A model generated the notes under the pieces. It did no database searches, was not told the DNA's origin, and saw only the letters and a program-made list of their open reading frames with translations. Shown one piece after another: positions 17,174 to 27,341 of a stretch of DNA of 64,000 nt. Positions within the stretch are counted from its first letter, which is position 1; each line of letters opens with the position of its first letter. The position numbers were made by a program, and so were the translations under genes. The DNA is from Oscillospiraceae bacterium (GTDB lineage: Bacteria > Bacillota > Clostridia > Oscillospirales > Oscillospiraceae): NCBI GenBank assembly GCA_022793095.1, contig JAAWCD010000018.1, positions 62,001-126,000 of the forward strand, given 5' to 3'.

Positions 17174-18429
17174 ACAGTGATTTAACTTTACAGCTTAGCA
17201 GCCGGGTACGGACACTGGGACAGGAGGCTCAGGAGGCGCTGGCGGAACAGTTCAGCCGGATTGACGCCATAGCAGAAACCAACACTCAGCGGGTGCTGGC
17301 GGCGTTTCAAAAGCACCGTGTAGCGGAAAATTACTTTACAGGGACCACGGGCTATGGATACGACGATCTGGGCCGGGACAAGCTGGATGAGATCTATGCG
17401 GACCTGTTTGGGACGGAGGACGCCCTGGTGCGGCTTCAGTTTGTCAACGGCACCCACGCTATCACCGCTGCCCTGTTCGGAGCGTTAAAGGCGGGGGATG
17501 TGCTCCTTTCAGCTGTTGGCGCGCCCTATGACACCCTGCTGGGGGCCATTGGCGTGGTGGACAAGGGGCCGGGTTCCTTAAAAGACTACGGAATCGAGTA
17601 CCGGCAGGTGGATTTGAAGGACAACGGGCCGGACCGGGAGGGGCTAAAGCGCATGGCTGCGGACCCCAAGGTGAAGGCGGTTCTGATTCAGCGGTCTAAG
17701 GGTTACGCCACACGGGCGTCCCTGCCGGTGGACGAGATCGGGGCATTGGCCCGGATTGTGAAAGAGGCCAATCCGGGCGCGGCGGTAATCGTGGATAACT
17801 GCTACGGGGAATTTGTGGAAGAACAAGAACCTACCCATGCAGGAGCTGACCTGGTGGTGGGGTCCCTCATCAAAAACCCTGGCGGCGGGCTGGCACCCAC
17901 CGGCGGCTACATCGCGGGGCGGCGCGATTTGGTGGGGGGGGCCGCCATGCGGCTGACCGCGCCGGGCATCGGGAAGGAGTGCGGCTGCACCTTGGGACAG
18001 AATCGTCTGCTGTATCAGGGACTGTTTCTGGCCCCCCATACGGTAGCCCAGGCGGTAAAGACCGCTGTGTTCGGCGCGAAGGTGATGGAGCTGCTGGGGT
18101 ATGAGACGGAACCCCGGTCTGATGCGGTGCGGCACGATATCATTCAGATGATCTCCTTCGGTGCGCCGGAGCCGCTGAAGCGCTTCTGCAAGGGGATTCA
18201 ATCCGGCGCGCCAGTGGATTCCTATGTCACCCCAGAGCCATGGGACATGCCTGGATATGACAGTCAGGTCATTATGGCGGCGGGGGCGTTCATTCAGGGC
18301 GCTTCCATTGAGCTGTCCGCCGACGCGCCCATGCGGGAGCCCTATACGGTCTACTTGCAGGGTGGGTTGACCTATGAGTCTGGAAAGGCTGGGGTTTTGC
18401 TGGCGGTTCAGGAATTGTTGAATGAATAG
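17170..18429 (+). CDS. PLP-dependent methionine gamma-lyase family protein (PF06838)
   Basis: 419 residues of the family once called aluminum resistance protein, related to cystathionine/methionine gamma-lyases. Signature blocks: FTGTTGYGYDDLGR, RLQFVNGTHAI, VIVDNCYGEFVE (PLP aspartate) and GSLIKNPGGG with the likely Schiff-base lysine (about residue 236). It starts with ATGA on the preceding M42 stop, making it the fourth gene of a tightly coupled operon; this suggests that peptide trimming and amino-acid (sulfur amino acid) breakdown are co-expressed (inference). Substrate specificity is not established for this family. Confidence 0.88.
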   Translation: MNSDLTLQLSSRVRTLGQEAQEALAEQFSRIDAIAETNTQRVLAAFQKHRVAENYFTGTTGYGYDDLGRDKLDEIYADLFGTEDALVRLQFVNGTHAITAALFGALKAGDVLLSAVGAPYDTLLGAIGVVDKGPGSLKDYGIEYRQVDLKDNGPDREGLKRMAADPKVKAVLIQRSKGYATRASLPVDEIGALARIVKEANPGAAVIVDNCYGEFVEEQEPTHAGADLVVGSLIKNPGGGLAPTGGYIAGRRDLVGGAAMRLTAPGIGKECGCTLGQNRLLYQGLFLAPHTVAQAVKTAVFGAKVMELLGYETEPRSDAVRHDIIQMISFGAPEPLKRFCKGIQSGAPVDSYVTPEPWDMPGYDSQVIMAAGAFIQGASIELSADAPMREPYTVYLQGGLTYESGKAGVLLAVQELLNE

Positions 18430-20460
<2,031 letters not shown>

Positions 20461-20469
20461 CTGGAACGG

Positions 20470-20502
20470 AAAGGTGGCAAGCATTTTTGCTTGTCACCTT
20501 TT
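20470..20502 (+). terminator. Terminator after ligA
   Basis: AAAGGTGGCAAGCA / TGCTTGTCACCTTTT hairpin with one G-U pair and four U. The next small gene starts 20 nt later, so some readthrough is likely. Confidence 0.7.
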
Positions 20503-20522
20503 GAGGTGGAAGGAACGGTAGC

Positions 20523-20720
20523 ATGATGAAAGAGGAGAAGGACCGTCTCGAAGAGATGCGGGAAGCTTTAGATGAAATTGACCACACCTTACGTCAGATG
20601 CTGCTGTTGGCGGAACTGTCGGCCAGCGACAGCAGCGTGGACCGGGAGACACTGCAAAAGGGCTTGGACCATATGCGGAATAAAATTGATCGAATTGCGG
20701 ACCAATGGAATGTTGAATAA
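20523..20720 (+). CDS. Small helical protein of unknown function
   Basis: 65 residues, acidic and strongly helical with heptad-like leucines (LEEMREALDEIDHTLRQMLL), and a second helix rich in R, D and K. No family recognised. AAGGA lies 9 nt before ATG at 20523, and the codon pattern resembles neighbours, so it is probably a real gene. It follows ligA after a hairpin and precedes the TetR operon promoter. Confidence 0.55.
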   Translation: MMKEEKDRLEEMREALDEIDHTLRQMLLLAELSASDSSVDRETLQKGLDHMRNKIDRIADQWNVE

Positions 20721-20737
20721 TTTTTAGATGAAAAACA

Positions 20738-20766
20738 TTGACAATTGATGTTGCTCGTATCATAAT
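20738..20766 (+). promoter_or_regulatory. Sigma-A-type promoter of the TetR-CPBP operon
   Basis: Perfect -35 TTGACA (20738-20743), 17-nt spacer, -10 CATAAT (20761-20766). Confidence 0.8.
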
Positions 20767-20768
20767 AT

Positions 20769-20782
20769 ATGTTATATAACAT
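20769..20782 (+). promoter_or_regulatory. Candidate autoregulatory operator, perfect 14-bp palindrome
   Basis: ATGTTATATAACAT immediately downstream of the -10 box and over the expected transcript start of the tetR gene, an ideal place for repression by its own product (inference). Confidence 0.6.
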
Positions 20783-20802
20783 TTATTATAGGAGGAGTAT
20801 CT

Positions 20803-21390
20803 ATGCCGCCACAACCAAAAATTACTAAGTCTATGGTGGCTGACGCCGCCTTTGCCATCGCCCGAACAGAGGGATGGCAGCAGATCAACGCCCGCTCTGT
20901 ATCACAACGCCTGGGCTGCTCGACCCAGCCAGTGATGTATCATTTTTCCACAATGGAGGAGCTACGGAGGGCAGTCTACCAAAAAGCAGATGAATTTCAT
21001 AGCACATATCTGATGAAGGACTGTGAACGCAATCCCTCACCCATGCTGGAAATCGGCCTGCGCTACATTCGCTTTGCCGCCAATGAGCCCCATTTGTTTC
21101 AATTTCTTTTTCAATCCAACGCTTTTTCTGGAAAAAGTCTGATAGATCTGGTGAACGCAGCGGAGCTGAAACCCCTTTTGGAGGTCCTTCAGCAAACAGC
21201 AGGAGGGGGAGGAGAGGAGGCCAGACAGATTTTTTTCCATCTGTTTCTCACAGTTCACGGCTATGCCAGTCTGCTTGCCAATCATGCCATGGCATACGAG
21301 GAGGCCAACGCTGCCAAACTTCTGAAACAGACGTTTACCGGCGCGGTTTATGCTTTAAAGGAGAAAAAAGATGAATATATTGTACCGTAA
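20803..21390 (+). CDS. TetR-family transcriptional regulator
   Basis: 195 residues. N-terminal HTH (about 20-60): FAIARTEGWQQINARSVSQRLGCSTQPVMYHFSTMEELRRAV in outline, with the family's typical helix-3 STQPVMYHF. The C-terminal helical domain resembles TetR regulators paired with CPBP proteins or WHG-type domains. ATG is preceded by AGGAGGAG. The 3' end overlaps the CPBP protease gene by 20 nt, so both are one operon, probably autorepressed through the palindrome at 20769. Confidence 0.87.
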   Translation: MPPQPKITKSMVADAAFAIARTEGWQQINARSVSQRLGCSTQPVMYHFSTMEELRRAVYQKADEFHSTYLMKDCERNPSPMLEIGLRYIRFAANEPHLFQFLFQSNAFSGKSLIDLVNAAELKPLLEVLQQTAGGGGEEARQIFFHLFLTVHGYASLLANHAMAYEEANAAKLLKQTFTGAVYALKEKKDEYIVP

Positions 21391-22081
21391 AAATGAACTG
21401 GCGTTTTCTCTTGTCTGGATTTTCCTATACATCCTTCTTTTCAGCACCGCAGACCGCTGCTCTGCGGCAATCGGCACAGAAAAAATTGTCACAGCGCCCC
21501 TTTGCGTTCTCTTTGTGCTTATCCTCTGGACCTGGCTTCGGAAAAACCACCTGTATGAGCTGTATGGCCTCTGCCGGCCTGCCGGAAGCGCGAAAGATTA
21601 TCTTTTCTTTCTTCCGTTGATTTTTTTGGCGAGCGTAAACCTTTGGATGGGCGTTCATCTGCGCTATTCCGCAACTGAAACGGTTCTTTATGTGGTCAGC
21701 ATGCTCTGTGTAGGCTTGATCGAGGAAATTCTATTCCGAGGCTTTCTCTTTCAGGCCCTGCGCCGGGAGGGCACGAAACGTGCAATTCTTATCTCCAGCC
21801 TCACCTTTGGCTTTGGGCACATTGTGAACCTTTTGAACGGTGCAGGGGTCTTTTCCACACTGCTGCAAATCTGCTATGCATCCGCTGTCGGTTTCCTGTT
21901 CACCATTCTTTTTTACAAGGGGAAGAGCCTGATTCCCTGCATCGCCACCCACAGCCTCATCAACACCCTCAGTGCTTTTTCCGCAGATCCACCCCAGGAA
22001 TTCGCCCTTTTTACAGCCGCCTTTTTGACCATTGTTTCTCTAAGCTATGCCTTCTGGGTCATCAAGCGCTTTGAAACATGA
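21371..22081 (+). CDS. CPBP-family intramembrane glutamic protease
   Basis: 236 residues with about seven membrane segments. The abortive-infection/CAAX protease signature is complete: EEILFRGFLFQ (EExxxR, about 118), FGFGHIVN (second motif histidine, about 156) and CIATHSLINT (third motif, about 197). Such proteins cleave membrane substrates or protect against bacteriocins; the target here is unknown. ATG at 21371 has AAAGGAG upstream and lies within the end of the TetR gene. Confidence 0.88.
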   Translation: MNILYRKNELAFSLVWIFLYILLFSTADRCSAAIGTEKIVTAPLCVLFVLILWTWLRKNHLYELYGLCRPAGSAKDYLFFLPLIFLASVNLWMGVHLRYSATETVLYVVSMLCVGLIEEILFRGFLFQALRREGTKRAILISSLTFGFGHIVNLLNGAGVFSTLLQICYASAVGFLFTILFYKGKSLIPCIATHSLINTLSAFSADPPQEFALFTAAFLTIVSLSYAFWVIKRFET

Positions 22082-22101
22082 TTCTGCTTTCAAACTTGTG
22101 G

Positions 22102-22130
22102 TTGCACTTGGTGCTGAACTCCTTTATAAT
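22102..22130 (+). promoter_or_regulatory. Sigma-A-type promoter for the GH31 gene
   Basis: -35 TTGCAC (22102-22107), 17-nt spacer, -10 TATAAT (22125-22130), 24 nt before the ATG. Confidence 0.75.
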
Positions 22131-22154
22131 GCAGATGTAAAGGAGGAATCAGTC

Positions 22155-24092
22155 ATGATTACCCAATACAGCTACGGAACCCCTGTAGAGACCTTCGCGG
22201 TGGTGGAGGATGTTCCGGCAGGGCATCAGCTCACACACTTTACTCTGGAATCCGGTCCGTCCTTGACCTTTACCTGCCCTCTGGCGGCAACAGACCTTGT
22301 TTACGGCCTGGGGGAGACTATGCGGGGCGTCAACAAGCGGGGTGGACGCTACATCAGCTTCAACTACGACGACCCAAAGCACCGAGACGATATGCCGTCC
22401 ATGTACGGTGCCCACAACCTGCTTGTGGTGGATGGTGAAACGCCCTTCGGCGCGTTTTTTGATACGCCCGCCAAGGTAGTCTTTGATGTGGACTCCAAAG
22501 GCAACGGCCTGCTTAACGTCTCCTGTGAGTCGCCGGACCTTCGCCTGTATCTGGTGGAGGGATCCAGTGCCTACGACGTGGTGAAGCAGTTCCTTGGCAT
22601 CATCGGCCGGAGCTTTCTGCCGCCGCTCTGGGCCTTTGGCTACGGCCAGAGCCGCTGGGGCTATAAGACGGAAAAGGATATTTCCCGCGTGGCCAGCAAG
22701 CACAGGGATGCCGGCATCCCCCTAGATTACCTTTGCATGGACATCGACTACATGGATCGCTACATTGATTTTACCGTCAATAGGCGGCGATTCCCAGACC
22801 TGGCTGGCTATACGGCCCGCATGAAGGAGCAGGGCATCCACCTTGTGCCCATTGTGGATGCGGGTATTAAAATTGAGCCGGGAAATGCGGTGTATGACGA
22901 AGGCATTCAGAATGATTATTTCTGTAAAAATCGAGAAGAAAAAAACTTTCAAGCCGAGGTCTGGCCAGGGATGACCCACTTTCCGGACTTTTTACAGGAA
23001 AAGGTCCGGCACTGGTTTGGGGACTGCTACCAGTTTTACACTAGCCAGGGGCTGGAAGGCTTTTGGAACGACATGAATGAGCCTGCCATCTTTTCTACAG
23101 AGTACCGCTCCAAGCTGGCCAAGCCGGACGTGGCGCGGGGCGACCCGGACCAGCCTGACCGGCACATTGCTGATTTCAAGGATTTTTTCCACCGCCTGGA
23201 TGACGGACGGCAGATGAGCAATTACGAGGTTCACAACCTATATGGCGCCATGATGACCCGGGCCTCCGGCGAGGGCCTGAACCGGCTGCTGGACCGGCGG
23301 TATTTGCTGTTTTCCCGTTCCTCCTATATCGGGGCCCACCGTTATGGGGGCATCTGGACCGGAGATAACGCCTCCACCTGGCACATGCTGCGGCAGAATG
23401 TGTATCACATGCCCTCCCTCAATATGTGCGGCTTTTTGTACAGCGGCGCGGATACCGGTGGCTTTGGCGGCAACACAAACCGGGAACTTCTGCTGCGCTG
23501 GCTGGCTGTGTCAGTGTTCACCCCTTTGATGCGAAACCACACGGCCATCCTGACCCGGCATCAGGAGTGCTACCGGTTCCGGGACCCGGAAGACTTTCGG
23601 ACTATCATTTCTCTGCGGTACAGGCTGCTGCCGTACCTCTACTCTGAGTTTATGAAGGCTGCGCTGAGGCAGGACATGTTCATCCGGCCTCTGGCCTTTG
23701 ACTATCCGGAGGACCAGCGGGTCAGGAAGATTGAGGACCAGCTTGTGGTGGGAGGCAACGTGATGATCGCGCCGGTGCTGGAGAAGGGCGCGAAGGGCCG
23801 GACGGTCTATCTGCCGGAGCCCATGACGGAGGTTCGGTACAACGGGGAATTTTCCTGCTCGGACGTGGAAGCGGGGGAGCGGATGGTTGACGTGCCCCTG
23901 AATGAAGTGGTGTTCTACATCAAAAGGGGCACTCTGGTTCCAGCCGGCAAGGCAGTTTCCTGTACAGCGGAACTGAACTTAGAGGATGTAGTGCTGCTGG
24001 GCAGCGGCACGGTCTACGAACAATATGTGGACGACGGCAGCACAAAGGAATGCGGTCTGGACCGCTGCGTGATTCGGAGAAAAGAGGGATGA
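22155..24092 (+). CDS. Glycoside hydrolase family 31 (alpha-glucosidase-type)
   Basis: 645 residues. The N-terminal GH31 domain carries LVYGLGETMRG, and the TIM barrel contains the catalytic nucleophile motif GFWNDMNEPAIF (about residue 304), the acid/base block WTGDNASTW (about 402) and the GADTGGFGGN and RWLAVSVFTPLMRNH signatures. No signal peptide, so it is cytoplasmic and acts on imported oligosaccharides. ATG at 22155 with AGGAGG is preferred to the extended frame, whose first 36 codons include the promoter. It overlaps the exonuclease gene by ATGA. Confidence 0.92.
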   Translation: MITQYSYGTPVETFAVVEDVPAGHQLTHFTLESGPSLTFTCPLAATDLVYGLGETMRGVNKRGGRYISFNYDDPKHRDDMPSMYGAHNLLVVDGETPFGAFFDTPAKVVFDVDSKGNGLLNVSCESPDLRLYLVEGSSAYDVVKQFLGIIGRSFLPPLWAFGYGQSRWGYKTEKDISRVASKHRDAGIPLDYLCMDIDYMDRYIDFTVNRRRFPDLAGYTARMKEQGIHLVPIVDAGIKIEPGNAVYDEGIQNDYFCKNREEKNFQAEVWPGMTHFPDFLQEKVRHWFGDCYQFYTSQGLEGFWNDMNEPAIFSTEYRSKLAKPDVARGDPDQPDRHIADFKDFFHRLDDGRQMSNYEVHNLYGAMMTRASGEGLNRLLDRRYLLFSRSSYIGAHRYGGIWTGDNASTWHMLRQNVYHMPSLNMCGFLYSGADTGGFGGNTNRELLLRWLAVSVFTPLMRNHTAILTRHQECYRFRDPEDFRTIISLRYRLLPYLYSEFMKAALRQDMFIRPLAFDYPEDQRVRKIEDQLVVGGNVMIAPVLEKGAKGRTVYLPEPMTEVRYNGEFSCSDVEAGERMVDVPLNEVVFYIKRGTLVPAGKAVSCTAELNLEDVVLLGSGTVYEQYVDDGSTKECGLDRCVIRRKEG

Positions 24093-24643
24093 AACGATTT
24101 ATCGCCTTTGATGTGGAAACGCCCAACTCCGCCAACGACCGAATGAGCGCCATTGGTGTAACGGTGGTGGAAAACGGGATGATTGTGGACGAGCTGGACA
24201 CGCTGGTCAATCCGGAAACCTGGTTTCACCCCTTTAACGTCCAATTGACCGGCATTACGCCGGTTATGGCGGAGGAAGCGCCCACATTTCCGGAACTGTG
24301 GCCCATCCTCTGTCCGATTTTTGACAGTGGCATTTTGGCCGCCCACAACGCGCCCTTTGATATGAGCGTGCTGGGGAAGTGTCTACGGGCCTATGGGATT
24401 GACTGGAAGCCTGCGGCGGAGTATGTCTGTACCTGCCAGATGGGACGGCGCTGCTTTCCAGAGCTGTCTAACCACAAGCTGAACACGCTATGCGCCTATT
24501 TGGAGATTGGGCTGGACCACCATCAGGCGGGTAGCGATAGCCGGGCCTGTGCGTCGATTTTGATGGACTGTATGGACCGGACCGACTGGAAGCGGTTCCG
24601 GCGGACCTATGATCTGATACATCTTTGCACGCTGAAGCGGTAA
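24089..24643 (+). CDS. DEDDh 3'-5' exonuclease (DnaQ-like)
   Basis: 184 residues. Motifs: Exo I FDVETPNS (D7, E9), Exo II around HNAPFDMSVL (about 89-97) and Exo III HQAGSDSRACASILM (about 151, catalytic H and D). A stand-alone proofreading-type exonuclease used in repair or RNA/DNA trimming. ATG at 24089 overlaps the GH31 stop in ATGA; GAGGG lies just upstream. It is not functionally related to GH31 in any obvious way. Confidence 0.88.
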   Translation: MKRFIAFDVETPNSANDRMSAIGVTVVENGMIVDELDTLVNPETWFHPFNVQLTGITPVMAEEAPTFPELWPILCPIFDSGILAAHNAPFDMSVLGKCLRAYGIDWKPAAEYVCTCQMGRRCFPELSNHKLNTLCAYLEIGLDHHQAGSDSRACASILMDCMDRTDWKRFRRTYDLIHLCTLKR

Positions 24644-24661
24644 AACTCTACGGGGCGTTTC

Positions 24662-24690
24662 TTGCGTTTGATGCTGTGTTCGTGTATGAT
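24662..24690 (+). promoter_or_regulatory. Promoter for the HTH-desulfoferrodoxin gene
   Basis: -35 TTGCGT (24662-24667), 17-nt spacer, -10 TATGAT (24685-24690), 20 nt before the ATG. Confidence 0.65.
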
Positions 24691-24709
24691 GACAGTCGGA
24701 GGGAGCGAA

Positions 24710-25294
24710 ATGGACACAACTAAAATTGGAAGTCTGATTCGCCGTCTGCGAATCGAAAAAGGGTTGACCCAGCTTCAGCTGGCGGAACAGATGAACATCA
24801 GTGACAAGACAGTATCAAAATGGGAGCGGGGGATGGGCTGTCCTGACGTGTCTTTGCTTTCCGGGCTGTCCGGTATCTTTGAGGTTGATTTGGAAAAGCT
24901 GCTGTCAGGAGAGCTGGAGGCCAACGACACATTAGGGGGCAATATGAAGAAGTTGAAATTTTATGTCTGTCCAGACTGCGGAAATGTGATTACCGCGCTG
25001 GCGGATACCGCCGTTTCCTGTTGCGGAAAGAAGCTGAAGGCCATCCAGCCCCAGCCAGTGGAGGAATCCCACCGGCTCACTGTGGAACGGGTGGAAACGG
25101 AGTTCTACCTCACCTCAGAGCATCCTATGTCCAAGGAGCACTACATTTCCTTTGTGGCACTGTTGACTATGGACACGCTGATCCTACGCAAGCAGTATCC
25201 GGAATGGGATCTGCAAACGCGGTTGCCTGGGTTAGCCCATGGGACGCTGCTTTGGTACTGCAATCAACATGGACTGTTTTCTCAGCGAATATAG
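24710..25294 (+). CDS. XRE-family HTH fused to a desulfoferrodoxin/superoxide-reductase-like domain
   Basis: 194 residues in two parts. Residues about 5-62 are a Cro/C1-type HTH (IGSLIRRLRIEKGLTQLQLAEQ, quoted in part, ending SKWERGMG). From about residue 80 the sequence follows desulfoferrodoxin: a rubredoxin-like site FYVCPDCGNV ... CCGKKL (C-x2-C and CC), then SHRLTV, EHPMSKEHYISF and WYCNQHGLF near the C-terminus. In superoxide reductases these positions hold the four histidines and one cysteine that bind the catalytic iron. It could be a redox- or superoxide-sensing regulator. ATG at 24710 follows GGAGGG. Confidence 0.8.
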   Translation: MDTTKIGSLIRRLRIEKGLTQLQLAEQMNISDKTVSKWERGMGCPDVSLLSGLSGIFEVDLEKLLSGELEANDTLGGNMKKLKFYVCPDCGNVITALADTAVSCCGKKLKAIQPQPVEESHRLTVERVETEFYLTSEHPMSKEHYISFVALLTMDTLILRKQYPEWDLQTRLPGLAHGTLLWYCNQHGLFSQRI

Positions 25295-25337
25295 GAAAAA
25301 GGAGTGACAAGCAAAAACGCTTGTCACTCCTTTTTTA
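25295..25337. terminator. Bidirectional terminator
   Basis: AAAAAGGAGTGACAAGC / GCTTGTCACTCCTTTTTT hairpin between the convergent HTH gene and cotJC, with U tracts on both strands. Confidence 0.88.
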
Positions 25338-25350
25338 GGCGTTAGCGGGC

Positions 25351-25947
25351 TTAATGGTCGAAAGCGGGATTGACGAAGTAGACGTTTTTCTGGTCCATTT
25401 TCTCTCTCGCCAGGCGGAGCGCTTCGCCGAAGCGCTGGAAATGGGTGATTTCCCGCTGACGCAGGAAGCGGATCACATCCTTGACATCAGGGTCGTCGCA
25501 CATCCGAAGGATGTTATCATAGGTAACGCGGGCTTTCTGCTCTGCTGCCAAATCCTCTGTCAAATCGCAAATAACATCTCCCTTGACGCCAATAGATGCG
25601 GCGCTCCAAGGAAAACCAGAAGCGGCGGTAGGGTAGACGCCAGTAGTATGGTCCACGAAGTAGGCGTCAAAGCCAGCGGCCCGAACCTCTTCATCTGTCA
25701 GATTCCGGGTCAACTGATGGATGATCGCTCCAACCATTTCCAAATGTCCTAGCTCTTCTGTTCCAATATCCGTAAGAAGTCCCTTTAATTCCGGGTAGGG
25801 CATGGCGTAACGCTGACTCAAGTAGCGCATGGACGCGCCGAGTTCGCCATCTGGCCCACCATATTGACTGATAATAAAGGAGGCCAATTTCGGATTTGCC
25901 GTGGCAATCTTCACAGGGTACTGTAATTTTTTTTCATAAACGAACAT
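25351..25947 (-). CDS. cotJC: Spore coat protein CotJC, manganese-catalase family
   Basis: 198 residues. Ferritin-like manganese catalase fold: ligand helices show TDIGTEELGHLEMVGA (E-x-x-H, about 60-75) and EQKARVTYDNIL plus ITHFQRFGEAL near the C-terminus. It belongs to the outer spore coat in Bacillus and gives peroxide resistance in clostridial homologues. Start ATG overlaps the cotJAB stop by one base (TAATG), so translation is coupled. Confidence 0.92.
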   Translation of the reverse strand: MFVYEKKLQYPVKIATANPKLASFIISQYGGPDGELGASMRYLSQRYAMPYPELKGLLTDIGTEELGHLEMVGAIIHQLTRNLTDEEVRAAGFDAYFVDHTTGVYPTAASGFPWSAASIGVKGDVICDLTEDLAAEQKARVTYDNILRMCDDPDVKDVIRFLRQREITHFQRFGEALRLAREKMDQKNVYFVNPAFDH

Positions 25948-26402
25948 TATCGCGCACCTCCGTCCTTGCCATCCCAGGGCCAGGGGTCATGAAGCCAGTT
26001 ATAATGGTCGCTGTCAGCCGCACCCATCTGATAAACCGGACCGTACAGCTCCGTATAACGCTTCCTGCCCTCGCGGGCCAGAGCCACGTACTGCTGAAAC
26101 AAAGCAAAAGCCTCCTGGTCGTTCGGGTGGGTGTCCAAATAAAGCCCCATCTCTGTCACCACAAATTCCAGCGCCTGAAGCTCCGCCAGGGGACCCTTGA
26201 CAACATTGCGGGCTTTGTCCTGAATATGGAAGGGGAGGTTTAAGCCAGGAAACAGGCTCCCGTTATTCAATGCCTCATCCTGGCCGTACCGCTTGGAAGC
26301 GGACTGTTGCATGGGAACATAGGGGAACGCCAGTGGGGCTTGCTGCGGCAGAGTTCCGCAGCCGTCGCCGCAGACCGGTGTGACCGGATTGTCTGGATAC
26401 AA
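25947..26402 (-). CDS. Fused CotJA-CotJB spore coat protein
   Basis: 151 residues with TTG start at 26402, chosen because AAAGGAG lies 8 nt upstream and the longer frame gives unlike sequence. Residues about 18-57 match CotJA (PLAFPYVPMQQSASKRYGQ, then ALNNGSLFPGLNLPF). After a linker of about 12 residues the rest matches CotJB (ELQALEFVVTEMGLYLDTHP, ELYGPVYQMG and the terminal HDPWPWDGK). In most spore formers these are separate genes cotJA and cotJB; here no stop or frameshift separates them. The N-terminus has a CGDGC pair. Confidence 0.85.
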   Translation of the reverse strand: MYPDNPVTPVCGDGCGTLPQQAPLAFPYVPMQQSASKRYGQDEALNNGSLFPGLNLPFHIQDKARNVVKGPLAELQALEFVVTEMGLYLDTHPNDQEAFALFQQYVALAREGRKRYTELYGPVYQMGAADSDHYNWLHDPWPWDGKDGGAR

Positions 26403-26492
26403 ACCACATTCTCCTTTTTTAGTTAGATTTGGAGGGGATATACTTCCTCCCGACAGTATTCTATGCAGACCATATCCCAATTGCGACAATCT

Positions 26493-26521
26493 TTGCAAAG
26501 AGAACATCTTTGTGGTAAAAT
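26493..26521 (+). promoter_or_regulatory. Promoter for the cwlD-like amidase
   Basis: -35 TTGCAA (26493-26498), 17-nt spacer, -10 TAAAAT (26516-26521), 41 nt before the start. A CATA-rich stretch near 26460 on the other strand could serve a sporulation sigma factor for cotJ but is not clear enough to call. Confidence 0.65.
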
Positions 26522-26562
26522 AGAAAAGTCCATCATAGGATTACCCCAAGGGGGGACGGGGC

Positions 26563-27312
26563 TTGAATCGGATGATGGAACATATCTCAACACATAAGAC
26601 AATTTGGCAGCTGACTGGGCTCACATTGGCTATGGCAATTTTGATCGGGCTGGCAGGAGAGTGGATTCCTTTTTTAAGTGAATATGCCCCTGTGTTCGCG
26701 CCAGCTCGATTTGGCCAGAAGATTCTGGTTTTGGACGCTGGACACGGCGGGGAAGACGGCGGTGCAGTGTCCAGTTCAGGTGTGGCGGAAAGTGGGCTGA
26801 ATCTGGCTATCGTGCTCAAGACAGACCAGCTGGCAGGCCTGTATGGTGTTCCCACGCTGCTGCTTCGGCCCGATGAGGAGGCCCTGGGTGACCCTAACGG
26901 TGCAACCGTGCGGGAACGAAAGCAAAGCGACCTGAAAAAGAGGGTGGCACTAATCAATGGAGTTGAGCACGCGACTCTGATTAGTGTTCATCAAAATTAC
27001 TTTTCTGGTAGCAGCTCCCACGGTGCTCAGGTGTTTTATGGGCAGGAGGGGAGTAGCCCAGCCCTGGCCAGTCATGCTCAAGCCCTGCTTTGCCGGACGT
27101 TGGACCCTGAAAACCACCGGCAGGCCGCTCCAATTTCTAATTCCGTCTATCTGATGAGCCATATCTCCTGCCCTGCGATTCTGGTGGAGTGCGGATTTCT
27201 CTCCAACGACAGGGAAGCGGAGCTGCTCCAGCAGCCAGAGTATCAGACAAAAATTGCGGCGGCATTGCTCAGCGCCTATCTAACCTTTGACGGAACGGCG
27301 GAACCGTCCTGA
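26563..27312 (+). CDS. N-acetylmuramoyl-L-alanine amidase, CwlD-like
   Basis: 249 residues. One N-terminal membrane segment (about 14-32), then an Amidase_3 domain: zinc ligands in LDAGHGGEDGG (about 58) and HQN (about 146), and the catalytic VECGFLSN (about 208). CwlD enzymes cleave peptide side chains during spore cortex synthesis to allow muramic-delta-lactam formation. Start probably TTG at 26563 (AGGGGGG 7 nt before); ATG at 26572 is the alternative. Divergent from the cotJ cluster, consistent with a sporulation role. Confidence 0.87.
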   Translation: MNRMMEHISTHKTIWQLTGLTLAMAILIGLAGEWIPFLSEYAPVFAPARFGQKILVLDAGHGGEDGGAVSSSGVAESGLNLAIVLKTDQLAGLYGVPTLLLRPDEEALGDPNGATVRERKQSDLKKRVALINGVEHATLISVHQNYFSGSSSHGAQVFYGQEGSSPALASHAQALLCRTLDPENHRQAAPISNSVYLMSHISCPAILVECGFLSNDREAELLQQPEYQTKIAAALLSAYLTFDGTAEPS

Positions 27313-27341
27313 GCAGGGAAGGCTTATACGAAGGAGGACAA

